NCBI GenBank assembly: GCA_965249205.1
Contig: CBDFLL010000005.1
Location: forward strand, 186,001-250,000
Length of the DNA: 64,000 nucleotides
Source: JAQBVV01 sp965249205
GTDB taxonomy: Bacteria > Acidobacteriota > Vicinamibacteria > Vicinamibacterales > UBA2999
Direction: 5' to 3'
Part shown: in pieces, positions 43,598 through 51,781 of the stretch
Numbering within the stretch: position 1 is the first letter of the stretch
How the letters are laid out: the number at the start of each line of letters is the position of its first letter
The notes under the pieces: model-generated
What the model was told of the DNA's origin: nothing
Database searches by the model: none
What the model saw: the letters and a program-made list of their open reading frames with translations, nothing else
Position numbers and translations under genes: made by a program

Positions 43598-45420
43598 GTT
43601 GCTGGCAGGAGCGCGTCGATTTCATCCATGACGCGATTCATCGTCTGCATGGTCTGGTCGAGCGGCGCGTCGGTTGTCATGTCCACGCCTGCGTCTTTCA
43701 GCAGATCGATCGGATACTTCGAGCTGCCTGATCCTAGGAACGTCAGAAAGCGCGCCGTCGCAGCTCCGTCACCGGCGAGGACCTTGGCCGCCAGCGCCTC
43801 GGCCGCCGTAAAGGACGTGGCGTACTGGTAGACGTAGAACTCGGTGTAGAAATGGGGAATGTAGCTCCACTCGTTGGCGACGTCCTCGTCTACAACCACG
43901 ATACGTTGCTCGTGTCCGTAGAAACGCCGCGTAATATCGAGATACAGCGCGGCCAGCGCGTCTCCGGTAATCGGCGTGGACGCCAGCCCCATCTCATGCA
44001 CGCGCAACTCAAACTCCGCGAACTGTGTCTGGCGGAAGACCGTGGCCTTGATACTTTCGAGATAGTTGCCCAGTAGCGACAATCGCGTCGGCTCGTCTGT
44101 GATTCGCTTGAGCATGTAGTCGATGAGGAGTGCCTCGTTAAACGTCGAGGCCACTTCCGCGACGAAGATCGAATAGTCGGCTGTCGGATACGGCTGCGTG
44201 TTGTTCGAGAAATAGCTGTGCATCGTGTGCCCCAGCTCGTGCGCCAGGGTGCTCACGTCGTTGTACTGACCAAGGTAGTTGAGCAGGATGAACGGATGCA
44301 CATCGTACGCGCCGCCGTTTGAGTAGGCGCCGGAGCGTTTGCCCTCCGCTGGGTACCAGTCCAGCCAGCGTTCGCGAAAACTTCGCTCGACCACCGACAC
44401 ATACTCCGCGCCAAGCGGTTGCATCGCGCCGATGACATGGCGCTGCGCTCCGTCAGGCGTGTACCGTAGATTCACCGAGTCCACGAGCGGCGCGTACAAA
44501 TCGTAATAGTGCAGATCGTCGGTGACGCCCATCATTCGCTTTCGCAGACGCAGATAGCGGTGAAGGGACGGCAGATGTCGGCCCACGCCTTCGATCAGGC
44601 GGTCGTAGACGGACACTGGGATGTTGGCGCGATCGAGTGATGCCTCGACCGTCGACGTGTACTTCCGTGCTTTGGCGTAAAAGACCGCCTTCTGCACGTT
44701 GGAGTTCATCGTCGTGCCGAACGTGCGGCTGAAGTCGCCGATGGCGCGGAAGAACGTCGACATCGCGGCCTGTCGGTCCGAGCGGATTGGTGACGTGCGG
44801 ACGTCGGCATAGCCGGATTGATCGAGTTTCACGCTGCGTCCGTCCGCCAGCGTGATCGTGGGGTATGGGAAGTCCGCGTTTGACAGCATCCCGAAGATGT
44901 TCGTTGCGGAGCCAGCGAGGGGCTGCGCGTCGGCCAGGAGCCTCTCCTCCGCATCACTCAGCGTGTGCGCCGCGCGCCGCGCGATGTCCCGCAACATGAC
45001 GACGTAGGGCGCCAGTCGTGGCTCTGCGAGGATATACGCCTCGATCGTGGCGTCACCGATGCGCAGAATCTCAGGCTCGACATAGGACGCTTGTGCGCAG
45101 AACTCAGCGTAGAGCTGCTGCATCTCCTGATACATGCCCTGCGGCTCACTCAGCCGCGTGTCTTCGTCGGACAGCATGCTGGCGTAGACGTACAGTCGCG
45201 CCAGCGCCTGATCAAGACGACTCGTCGTTTCCAGCGCATCAGCCAAGACTTGCGGGGAGGTGTGCAGTTGGCCGGCGCTCATTCTCACCTGCGGCACCTC
45301 GGCAGCGACGCGTACCTTTTCGGCGCGCCACGCGACGAGATCCGGATAGAGGTCGCCCAGGTTCCAGGTGTAGGCGTCCTGGGCGGACGATCGGTCAGTC
45401 TCCGCGTTGGCCTGCGGCAC
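43594..45420 (-). CDS. pepF: Oligoendopeptidase F (M3 family)
   Basis: 608 aa from a GTG at 45420. A cytosolic zinc peptidase that cleaves short peptides. It has the HExxH motif in LAHELGHTMHSYFSNN with the downstream Glu region VAEVASTFNEALL, and the N-terminal helical M3B domain (LDQALARLYVYASMLSDEDTR). The last codons (LLPAT) and the stop lie at the edge of MITE copy E, so the native 3' end may have been altered by that insertion, although the length is normal for the family. Confidence 0.95.
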   Translation of the reverse strand: MPQANAETDRSSAQDAYTWNLGDLYPDLVAWRAEKVRVAAEVPQVRMSAGQLHTSPQVLADALETTSRLDQALARLYVYASMLSDEDTRLSEPQGMYQEMQQLYAEFCAQASYVEPEILRIGDATIEAYILAEPRLAPYVVMLRDIARRAAHTLSDAEERLLADAQPLAGSATNIFGMLSNADFPYPTITLADGRSVKLDQSGYADVRTSPIRSDRQAAMSTFFRAIGDFSRTFGTTMNSNVQKAVFYAKARKYTSTVEASLDRANIPVSVYDRLIEGVGRHLPSLHRYLRLRKRMMGVTDDLHYYDLYAPLVDSVNLRYTPDGAQRHVIGAMQPLGAEYVSVVERSFRERWLDWYPAEGKRSGAYSNGGAYDVHPFILLNYLGQYNDVSTLAHELGHTMHSYFSNNTQPYPTADYSIFVAEVASTFNEALLIDYMLKRITDEPTRLSLLGNYLESIKATVFRQTQFAEFELRVHEMGLASTPITGDALAALYLDITRRFYGHEQRIVVVDEDVANEWSYIPHFYTEFYVYQYATSFTAAEALAAKVLAGDGAATARFLTFLGSGSSKYPIDLLKDAGVDMTTDAPLDQTMQTMNRVMDEIDALLPAT

Positions 45421-45446
45421 GATGCGTTAGTTTATGATGCCCGTGC

Positions 45447-46472
45447 ATGCCGCGTCTTCCCCTCCGTGACGACTGGGCCGAACTCCCGGACGAGGCCCTG
45501 CTTGAGGTGCGGCTGGCTGACCTTCCTCTTCGCATCGACGAGGTGCTCGCTGGTCGGATTGCGAGACTCACCGAGGAGCTTGATTCTCGCGGTCTCCGCT
45601 TTCCGCTGCACTGCTACCTGTCAGACGAGTGGTTCACTCCCGATGGCGCCACTGCCATTGCCGTGCCTTTTTATCTCGCGCACCCTCGGCTCGCGAAACT
45701 CGAGGAGTCACAGATGCTCGAGGTCGAAGGGGGCGACTACGAGTGGTGCATGCGCATTCTGCGGCACGAAGCCGGGCACGCCATCGACAACGCCTTCCAG
45801 CTGCGACGCCGGTTGTTACGTCGGCGGACGTTCGGGTCGCCGTCGGTGCCATACCCCGAGTTTTACTCACCGAAGCCCTACAGCAAGAGCTACGTCTTGC
45901 ACCTCGATGCGTGGTACGCCCAAAGTCACCCGGACGAGGACTTCGCTGAGACCTTTGCGGTGTGGTTGACGCCGACCAGTGAATGGCGCCAGCGATACGT
46001 GGGCTGGCCCGCTCTCAAGAAACTTGAGTGTATGGATACGCTCATGAGGTCGATCAAGGATCAACCGCCCCGCGTGACCAACCCCAGTGAAGTTGACCCG
46101 CTCCGAAAGCTCCGGAGGACGCTCGGGCAACACTATCGCAACAAGCGCCGGCACTACGGTGTCGACTACCCGAATTTCTACGACCGGGATCTGCGGCGGC
46201 TGTTCTCAGAATCCGCTGAATACAGTGCGAACATGACGGCCGCGCGGTTCCTGACACGCATCCGCCGCCCGACGCGTCGCCTTGTGGCCGACTGGACAGG
46301 TATTTATCAGTACACGATCGACAAGGTCTTCGAGGACATGATCACCCGATGCCGCCAGCTTCGGCTGCGCCTGGCTGTTCCGGAGGAGCGTGCGCGACAG
46401 GAAGTGACGGTGCTGCTCACGGTGCAGGTCATGAACTACCTCCACGGCGGCGGATACCGCCTGTCGCTCTAA
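45447..46472 (+). CDS. Putative zinc-binding metallopeptidase
   Basis: 341 aa. The zinc motif HEAGHAIDNAFQLRRR is followed some 60 residues on by DEDFAETFAVWLTP, which supplies the usual third ligand region. This layout matches the conserved family annotated as putative zinc-binding metallopeptidase (gluzincin-like). No signal peptide is seen, so it is cytosolic. It starts 26 bases from the divergent pepF start. Its TAA overlaps the ATG of the ATP-grasp gene (TAATG), so the two are translated together. Confidence 0.8.
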   Translation: MPRLPLRDDWAELPDEALLEVRLADLPLRIDEVLAGRIARLTEELDSRGLRFPLHCYLSDEWFTPDGATAIAVPFYLAHPRLAKLEESQMLEVEGGDYEWCMRILRHEAGHAIDNAFQLRRRLLRRRTFGSPSVPYPEFYSPKPYSKSYVLHLDAWYAQSHPDEDFAETFAVWLTPTSEWRQRYVGWPALKKLECMDTLMRSIKDQPPRVTNPSEVDPLRKLRRTLGQHYRNKRRHYGVDYPNFYDRDLRRLFSESAEYSANMTAARFLTRIRRPTRRLVADWTGIYQYTIDKVFEDMITRCRQLRLRLAVPEERARQEVTVLLTVQVMNYLHGGGYRLSL

Positions 46473-47491
46473 TGCATAGGCACCGAATTCTGGCTCTGGT
46501 GCACGACCACCTGATCCCGCCTGCCGATGTCACGGGCATAGACGTCCGCGAGGCCGAGTGGAAGATGGAATACGACGTCGTGGAAACGCTCAAAGAGGGC
46601 GGCCACGACGTCCAGGTGCTGGGTTTGAACGATGAGCTGGCCGGCATTCGTCCCGCTGTCAGCGACTTCAAGCCCCACATTGTCTTCAACCTGATGGAAG
46701 CGTTTGCGGGTGTGCCAACCTTCGACCAGAACGTCGTCAGTTATCTCGAACTACTTCGACTGCCATACACCGGTTGCAATCCGCGCGGTCTGATTCTTGC
46801 GCGCGACAAGGCATTGTCGAAAAAGCTGTTGGCCTATCATAGGATTCCGGTTCCGGACTTCACGGTTGTTCGGCGCGGCCGCAAGCCGATTCTTCCAAAG
46901 CGGCTTCACTACCCTCTCATCGTCAAGTCGCTGTTTTTTGAGGCGTCCAACGGTATTTCGCAGGCGTCGGTCGTGGAGAATGAGGATCAATTGGTGCGGC
47001 GCGTGCAGTTCGTGCATGACAGCGTGGGCACCGCGGCCATAGTCGAGCAGTTCATCGACGGCCGGGAGTTGTACGTTGGCGCCATCGGCAACCAGCGCCT
47101 TGACGTGTTTCCTGTCTGGGAGATGTCATTCGCCGACGTGCCGGGGAACAAATGGCGGATCGCGACCGAGCGCGTGAAGTGGAGCACAAAATACCAGAAA
47201 CGACACGGGATCATGACAAAGGCCGCGGTGCTCGACCCGGCTATGACGGAGCGTATACAGCGCATTGCGAAACGCAGTTGCCAGGCACTGGATCTCAGCG
47301 GATATGCGCGTGTTGACCTACGGCTTGATGAGGCGGCCGGGCGTGTCTATGTGCTGGAGGCGAACCCCAATCCCAACCTGGCCTACGGCGAGGATCTCGC
47401 TGAATCCGCCGAGGCCAGTGGAACCTCATACGAGCGGCTCCTGGAGCGCATCCTTGCCCTTGGCTTGCGGTGGGAGCCTGAGCGAACGTAG
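46472..47491 (+). CDS. ATP-grasp ligase, D-Ala-D-Ala ligase-like
   Basis: 339 aa. ATP-grasp enzymes form amide bonds through an acyl-phosphate. It has the N-terminal HIVFNLMEAFAGVPTFDQNVVSYLELLRLPYTGCNPRGLILARDKALSKKLL, as in D-Ala-D-Ala ligases. The nucleotide-binding LIVKSLFFEASNGISQ, VEQFIDGRELYVGAIGN and metal-binding YVLEANPNPNLAYGEDLAESA follow. The translational coupling to a zinc peptidase points to a peptide or amino-acid conjugate pathway rather than to wall D-Ala-D-Ala synthesis. The substrate is unknown. Confidence 0.85.
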   Translation: MHRHRILALVHDHLIPPADVTGIDVREAEWKMEYDVVETLKEGGHDVQVLGLNDELAGIRPAVSDFKPHIVFNLMEAFAGVPTFDQNVVSYLELLRLPYTGCNPRGLILARDKALSKKLLAYHRIPVPDFTVVRRGRKPILPKRLHYPLIVKSLFFEASNGISQASVVENEDQLVRRVQFVHDSVGTAAIVEQFIDGRELYVGAIGNQRLDVFPVWEMSFADVPGNKWRIATERVKWSTKYQKRHGIMTKAAVLDPAMTERIQRIAKRSCQALDLSGYARVDLRLDEAAGRVYVLEANPNPNLAYGEDLAESAEASGTSYERLLERILALGLRWEPERT

Positions 47492-47517
47492 CTGGACGAA
47501 CCGCGAGCGGGCGACGT

Positions 47518-49370
47518 CTACAGGTGGAAGTCGTCCGTATCGTTCGGGTCGATCTCCAGCGAGCGCGCCATCAGCGCCTCGGCCGTGCCGTAATCCTGTC
47601 GAACGTTCATGAGGAAGTCCGCGTAGTCACGGAGACTATTCGCGTTGTCGGGGTCGGCCTCCAACGCACGCCGATAAAATGTCTCAGCCGTCGCGTGATC
47701 CTGTCGGATGTTTGTCAGGAAATTCGCGTAGTTACACAAATGGTTGGCGTGGTGCGGATCCTCCTCCAGAGCGCGATTGTACAAAGCCTCGGCGGTATCG
47801 TAATCTCGTCGGTCCTCTGCGAGGAGTAGCGCGTAGTTGCCGAGGGTGCTCGGTCGGTGTGGGTCGATCTCCAGCACACGCCGATAGAGCGTCTCAGCCG
47901 TGTCGTAGTCCTGCTTGACGTTCCTCAGAAAGTTCGCGTAGTTGCCGAGCGTGCCGACTCGATCCGGATCAGCCTCGAGCGCACGTTCGTACAACGCCGC
48001 CGCCGCATCGTGATCCTGCCTGATATCCGTCAGAAAGTTCGCGTAGTTCGTGAGCACGCCGCTGTCCGCCGGGGCTAGCACGACGGCCCGAAAATGCAGG
48101 TCCTCCGCCCGGCGCTCGGTTGCGCCCGATCCCTCCATGAAGAGCGCGGCCAACGTCGCCATCTCCGCGCTCTCAGGCAACGCGCGCACGCCGTCCTCGT
48201 AGATCTCGGCGCGCCTGTCTTCATCGGACTCACGCTGTGCCAGACTGTGCCACTCCTCTGGCGTACGCGCGGATGCTACCCCGGACGAGCGCACCACTCG
48301 CAGGCCACGGGGGGGCACCTCGTGGCTGTCCGCGCGGATGGCGTCGGCGGGGGCACCCTCGTCGTGTTGGAGTTGGGCGTGCGCACGCGCCGAGCGCGCC
48401 TCGATAATCGCCGTACGATTCGCCAGATACCGGGCGGCGCGCTCATCACCGCGCGTGTTGAGAAACTCGTCCAGGATGCTCAACCCGAGCGTATCCTGCA
48501 GGTCGACCATGAGCTCGTCGAAGCCATCGATCGGCACGAGCCAGCCCCCGCATCTGTCCACCAAATCGAGAATCTCCTGGCGCGGCCTTCCAGCGCTCTT
48601 GAGATAGCACCAGTACATGCCCTGCGGGAGATGGAGATGTCCTTCGGTCAGCACGTTCATCAGGCAGCCATCGTTCCCCCCGTATCCGATCACGACCGGC
48701 ACATGCGCCGTGAATAAATCCTTGAGGGCGCTGGCGAAGCCGGTCGGGAGAGCCGTCAGCTCCTTCGCTGTCGAGTTCGGCGCGTAGAACACGTGCTGGT
48801 GGACCTTGACGATCTGCGGACGGACCGGGTGATGGCGAATGAATCCGGCGAGCGATTCGTGACCACAGATGACGGGCGTCGCGCTGGTGTAGATGCCGAG
48901 CGCCTCGGCCACCAGATCATCGAAATTGGTCGTGACGACGATCTTGTGCCTCGTGTCGGCGAGAATCTGCGCCAGCACCGAATAGCCGAATGACGGCTCC
49001 CGTCCTGCGACTTCGGCCTCGAGATAGTCGAAGCCCTCTCCGCCTCGACCTCGATACGTGCGTGCGAAGACTTGCGAGTACGACGCAGCAGGAGCCGTGG
49101 GGTCGAACCCGGTATCTCCAGGCGAGCGGCCGTCGCCCAGTGTCCATGCTCCGGGTTGTCCAGATCCTGGTCCGGGTCCTCCGCGCGGAGCATCTCCAGC
49201 CAGTCGACGACCATCTCGTCGCCGGTCTTGATTCCGGACTGGCGAGACGCACCAGAGCCGAGCACAAAGACGAGCGAACTGTCGAGCGACCTGTCCGTGA
49301 GCGCCTTCACCCGATCAAGAAACCCACTCGTATGGATTTCTTGGGGCCCGCTCGGTCTTCGCTCAGACAC
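47518..49370 (-). pseudogene. SIR2-like domain protein with five TPR repeats, frameshifted
   Basis: The N-terminus (possible GTG at 49370, overlapping the FKBP stop) reads VKALTDRSLDSSLVFVLGSGASRQSGI ... HWATAARLEIPG. The frame breaks near 49107, and the neighbouring frame resumes FDPTAPAASYSQVF ... EVAGREPSFGYSVLAQILADTRHKIVVTTNFDDLVAEAL ... VVIGYGGNDG. GSGAS and TTNFDD are hallmarks of SIR2-like NAD-binding domains used in bacterial defence NADases. Five very similar 35-residue TPRs end the protein (NYANFL-x-x-x-RQDYDTAE-x-LY-x-RALE-x-DP). Restoring one base would give about 618 residues. Confidence 0.75.
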
Positions 49371-49830
49371 CCGCCAGCGGAACCTCGAGGAGCTCGATGT
49401 CGAAGAGCAGCGTCGCGTTGGGTGGAATGACGGTGCCCGATCCGGATGATCCGTACCCAAGGTCCGGTGGAATGATCAGCCGCCGCTGTCCCCCGACCTT
49501 CATGCCTGCGACACCAAGATCCCATCCCGGGATGACTCGTCCGACGCCGAGTTGAAACATGAACGGACCGCGGCCGGTTGAGGTGTCGAACTGCCGTCCC
49601 TTCTGCTCCGGCTGAGCCGGGTCGTAGAGCCAGCCGGTGTAATTGACCGTCACGCTCAGCCCGGGCGTGGCTTCCGCTCCGTCGCCCACGCGCAGGTCCG
49701 TCTGCGAAAACGGGGCGAACGGCAGGATCGTCGGAGAGGTCGGATTGCCACCTCCGCTGCAGCCGACAGCCGCAAAGGTGGCGGACATGACCAGGCAGCC
49801 GCACACACGCGCACTCACCACTCGAAACAT
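49363..49830 (-). CDS. FKBP-type peptidyl-prolyl isomerase lipoprotein
   Basis: 155 aa. A lipoprotein signal with lipobox-like AAVGC (MFRVVSARVCGCLVMSATFAAVGCSGGG) is followed by a complete FKBP domain: VTVNYTGWLYD, KGRQFDTS, PFMFQLGVGRVIPGWDLGVAGMKVGGQRRLIIPPDLGYG, IPPNATLLFDIELLEV. It catalyses proline cis-trans isomerisation during folding in the periplasm. Its stop overlaps the likely GTG start of the SIR2-TPR gene by eight bases. Confidence 0.93.
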   Translation of the reverse strand: MFRVVSARVCGCLVMSATFAAVGCSGGGNPTSPTILPFAPFSQTDLRVGDGAEATPGLSVTVNYTGWLYDPAQPEQKGRQFDTSTGRGPFMFQLGVGRVIPGWDLGVAGMKVGGQRRLIIPPDLGYGSSGSGTVIPPNATLLFDIELLEVPLAGV

Positions 49831-49917
49831 GGGACCTCTCGTCGCTATTGCCAGCCGATGGCATGTCCTTGCGGACAGCAGTCGTGATCATAACCCGCGC
49901 CCAGTACCCGGACGCGA

Positions 49918-50694
49918 CTAGCGAGACGAGTTCGGCGATGACTTCGCGTCAGGCCTCCCGCCTTCCGTGAGCGTGATCCGCTCGATGACCACGGAAAACA
50001 TGGACCCCGTATCGTCACCATCTGACGACAACCACAGCGCGACGGTCTCGACCGGAGGGCTGAGGGTGGCATCAATCTCGAACGTGCCATCGGCGCGGGC
50101 CACAGCTACGATTTCCTCCTCAAGCAGGTCGCTGAGCGGATGTACGCGACGGTCTCCGATGCGGCCAACGTCCGCGCCGACGTTGAAGAAGCGAACGGTC
50201 GAGATACCTTCATTGGGCGGCGCCAGCGCATGCAGCCTTCTCACCCACTGCGGCGCGAACAGCCGTCGGAGACCACGCAGGCGACGTTCGCCTCGCAGGA
50301 CGAGCCCGGCCCGGAACACGTAGTCGTCGAAGCCATTCTCTCCTTGCCGCCCGCCGCCGCGCCGCAGGTCGCCCTCGAGGCGCCCGCGCACAGCGAGTCG
50401 CATGACCGTGGCGGGCGATGGCAATGGGTAGACGATTGGCCCCCCGGATCGGTCAACCAGAATGTGAAGTCCCGTAGCGGAGAACTCAACGTCGTTTGGA
50501 GGAATGCCCCGGTAGCGCAAGCGTTGCCAACCGGTCTCGTCGTCCAGCGGGATCGCGATCGAGCCCATCTGCGCGAGGCCGGATTCTTCGGCGCCGGTCG
50601 AGTCCCGCTGGGCCGTCGCGATCGTCCCAGTACCCAGCCCCAGTCCGAGGATCGCCACGCTGCTGCTGATTCGCAGCCATGCCGACGTCACCAT
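49918..50694 (-). CDS. Secreted protein of unknown function
   Basis: 258 aa with a signal peptide (VTSAWLRISSSVAILGLGLGTGTIATAQ). The body is beta-rich: WQRLRYRGIPPNDVEFSATGLHILVDRSGGPIVYPLPSPATVMRLAVRGRLEGDL, and later VETVALWLSSDGDDTGSMFSVVIERITL. The middle is basic. Possibly a carbohydrate-binding-like or DUF3047-type beta-sandwich, but I do not recognise it with confidence. It is divergent from the DUF4214-like gene. Confidence 0.6.
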   Translation of the reverse strand: MVTSAWLRISSSVAILGLGLGTGTIATAQRDSTGAEESGLAQMGSIAIPLDDETGWQRLRYRGIPPNDVEFSATGLHILVDRSGGPIVYPLPSPATVMRLAVRGRLEGDLRRGGGRQGENGFDDYVFRAGLVLRGERRLRGLRRLFAPQWVRRLHALAPPNEGISTVRFFNVGADVGRIGDRRVHPLSDLLEEEIVAVARADGTFEIDATLSPPVETVALWLSSDGDDTGSMFSVVIERITLTEGGRPDAKSSPNSSR

Positions 50695-50805
50695 CTAGCC
50701 ATCCCTCCTGAGGGTACCTCTGGAAAGCGGTCTTCTCACGGGTTCAATGGTAGAAATGGATTATCGTAGCTGTGGAACGACGTATCGAAGATCCGAGGTG
50801 ACGTC

Positions 50806-51651
50806 ATGGGTGGCAGGGCTAAGCAGTGCGCGGTTTCAGCATGTCCACAGCAGTTCGTCGGGCGGTCGATTGGGGCCGGCGTCGTAGCCGTCTCTTTGCT
50901 CGTCACCCTGTCTGTCTTCGTACCAGCGCAGCCCGCCTTGGCCCAGGATTGTGGGTCGTGGTCGCGTCCGGTGCTGTGCGAGGCAGAGCTTGTTGCGACG
51001 GTCGAGGGTGGAGGGGATCAAAGATTCGACGGTCGGTCGTCGTACCGTCTGGCCCCGCGTGGTCAGATGGATCTGGAGCTATCGGGTCGCGACCAGCGTG
51101 GCCGGCGGTTCCCCGCGGAGCGCGTCGTACTGCGATACGACCAAGTCGGATGCCGTCGTCTACTCGATATTCAGGACCGAGGGCAGCAGGGCCTTCGGAT
51201 CATCGCTCAATCTGACACAGGTCGCTGCCAGCTACGGGTGTGGGTGCCGGGCAACCTGAATTTCGAATGGAACATCGAACTTGAGGTCGATCCCGCCGCT
51301 CGAACCTCATACGATCGAAGTGAGGCCGAATTCGTCGTGGATGCCTTGTACTCCGCCATCCTCGACCGAGACCCCGACCGTGACAGTCAGCGCAGCGCCG
51401 TGGCTGAGGTGCAGCAGGGGAACATCGAGAACCTCCTCAACTCGATGCTTCGGAGCCAAGAGTTCGCCAGCATGCGGGACGGGGTCTCCCCTGAGGAGCT
51501 GCTCGACCGTTTTTATCTGGGAATCTTCGACCGGGAAGCAGACAGCGGTGGCGTCAGCGAGTACCTGGGCCTGGTTCGAACGGGGCGATACGCTGACACG
51601 CTGCTCCGCATGATCCGTTCAACGGAATTCGAGCGCAGGCTGCCAGGGTAG
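50806..51651 (+). CDS. Secreted protein with C-terminal DUF4214-like domain
   Basis: 281 aa. After a signal region (GVVAVSLLVTLSVFVPAQPALAQ) comes a beta domain of about 110 residues with paired cysteines. The helical C-terminal region EFVVDALYSAILDRDPDRDSQRS ... LLNSMLRSQEFASM ... LLDRFYLGIFDREADSGGVSEYLGLVRTGRYADTLLRMIRSTEFERR matches the repeated Y-x-x-x-LGR-x-pD-x-xG pattern of DUF4214. That domain is common in surface and S-layer-associated proteins. The role of the beta domain is unknown. Confidence 0.7.
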   Translation: MGGRAKQCAVSACPQQFVGRSIGAGVVAVSLLVTLSVFVPAQPALAQDCGSWSRPVLCEAELVATVEGGGDQRFDGRSSYRLAPRGQMDLELSGRDQRGRRFPAERVVLRYDQVGCRRLLDIQDRGQQGLRIIAQSDTGRCQLRVWVPGNLNFEWNIELEVDPAARTSYDRSEAEFVVDALYSAILDRDPDRDSQRSAVAEVQQGNIENLLNSMLRSQEFASMRDGVSPEELLDRFYLGIFDREADSGGVSEYLGLVRTGRYADTLLRMIRSTEFERRLPG

Positions 51652-51690
51652 CAACGGCCGCGCGCGGCCCGAGCAGCTCGAGGTGGGCGT

Positions 51691-51750
51691 CGGTTGCTCC
51701 TCCGTCAAGACAGGCGGTATGTTCGGTCGTCACCGTGTCCGCGAGCCGCC
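51691..51750 (+). repeat. Dispersed block shared with 41794-41853
   Basis: The run CGGTTGCTCCTCC...TCAAGACAGGCGGTATGTTCGG...GTGTCCGCGAGC corresponds to GCGTTGCTCCTCC...GGGCGGTATTTTCAG...TTGTCCGCGAGC near 41794, at roughly 80% identity by eye over about 60 bases. No termini or coding sense are evident. It occupies part of the gap between two convergent genes. Confidence 0.5.
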
Positions 51751-51781
51751 TCACTCATCTTGGTGCAGCGCCACACTTCCG

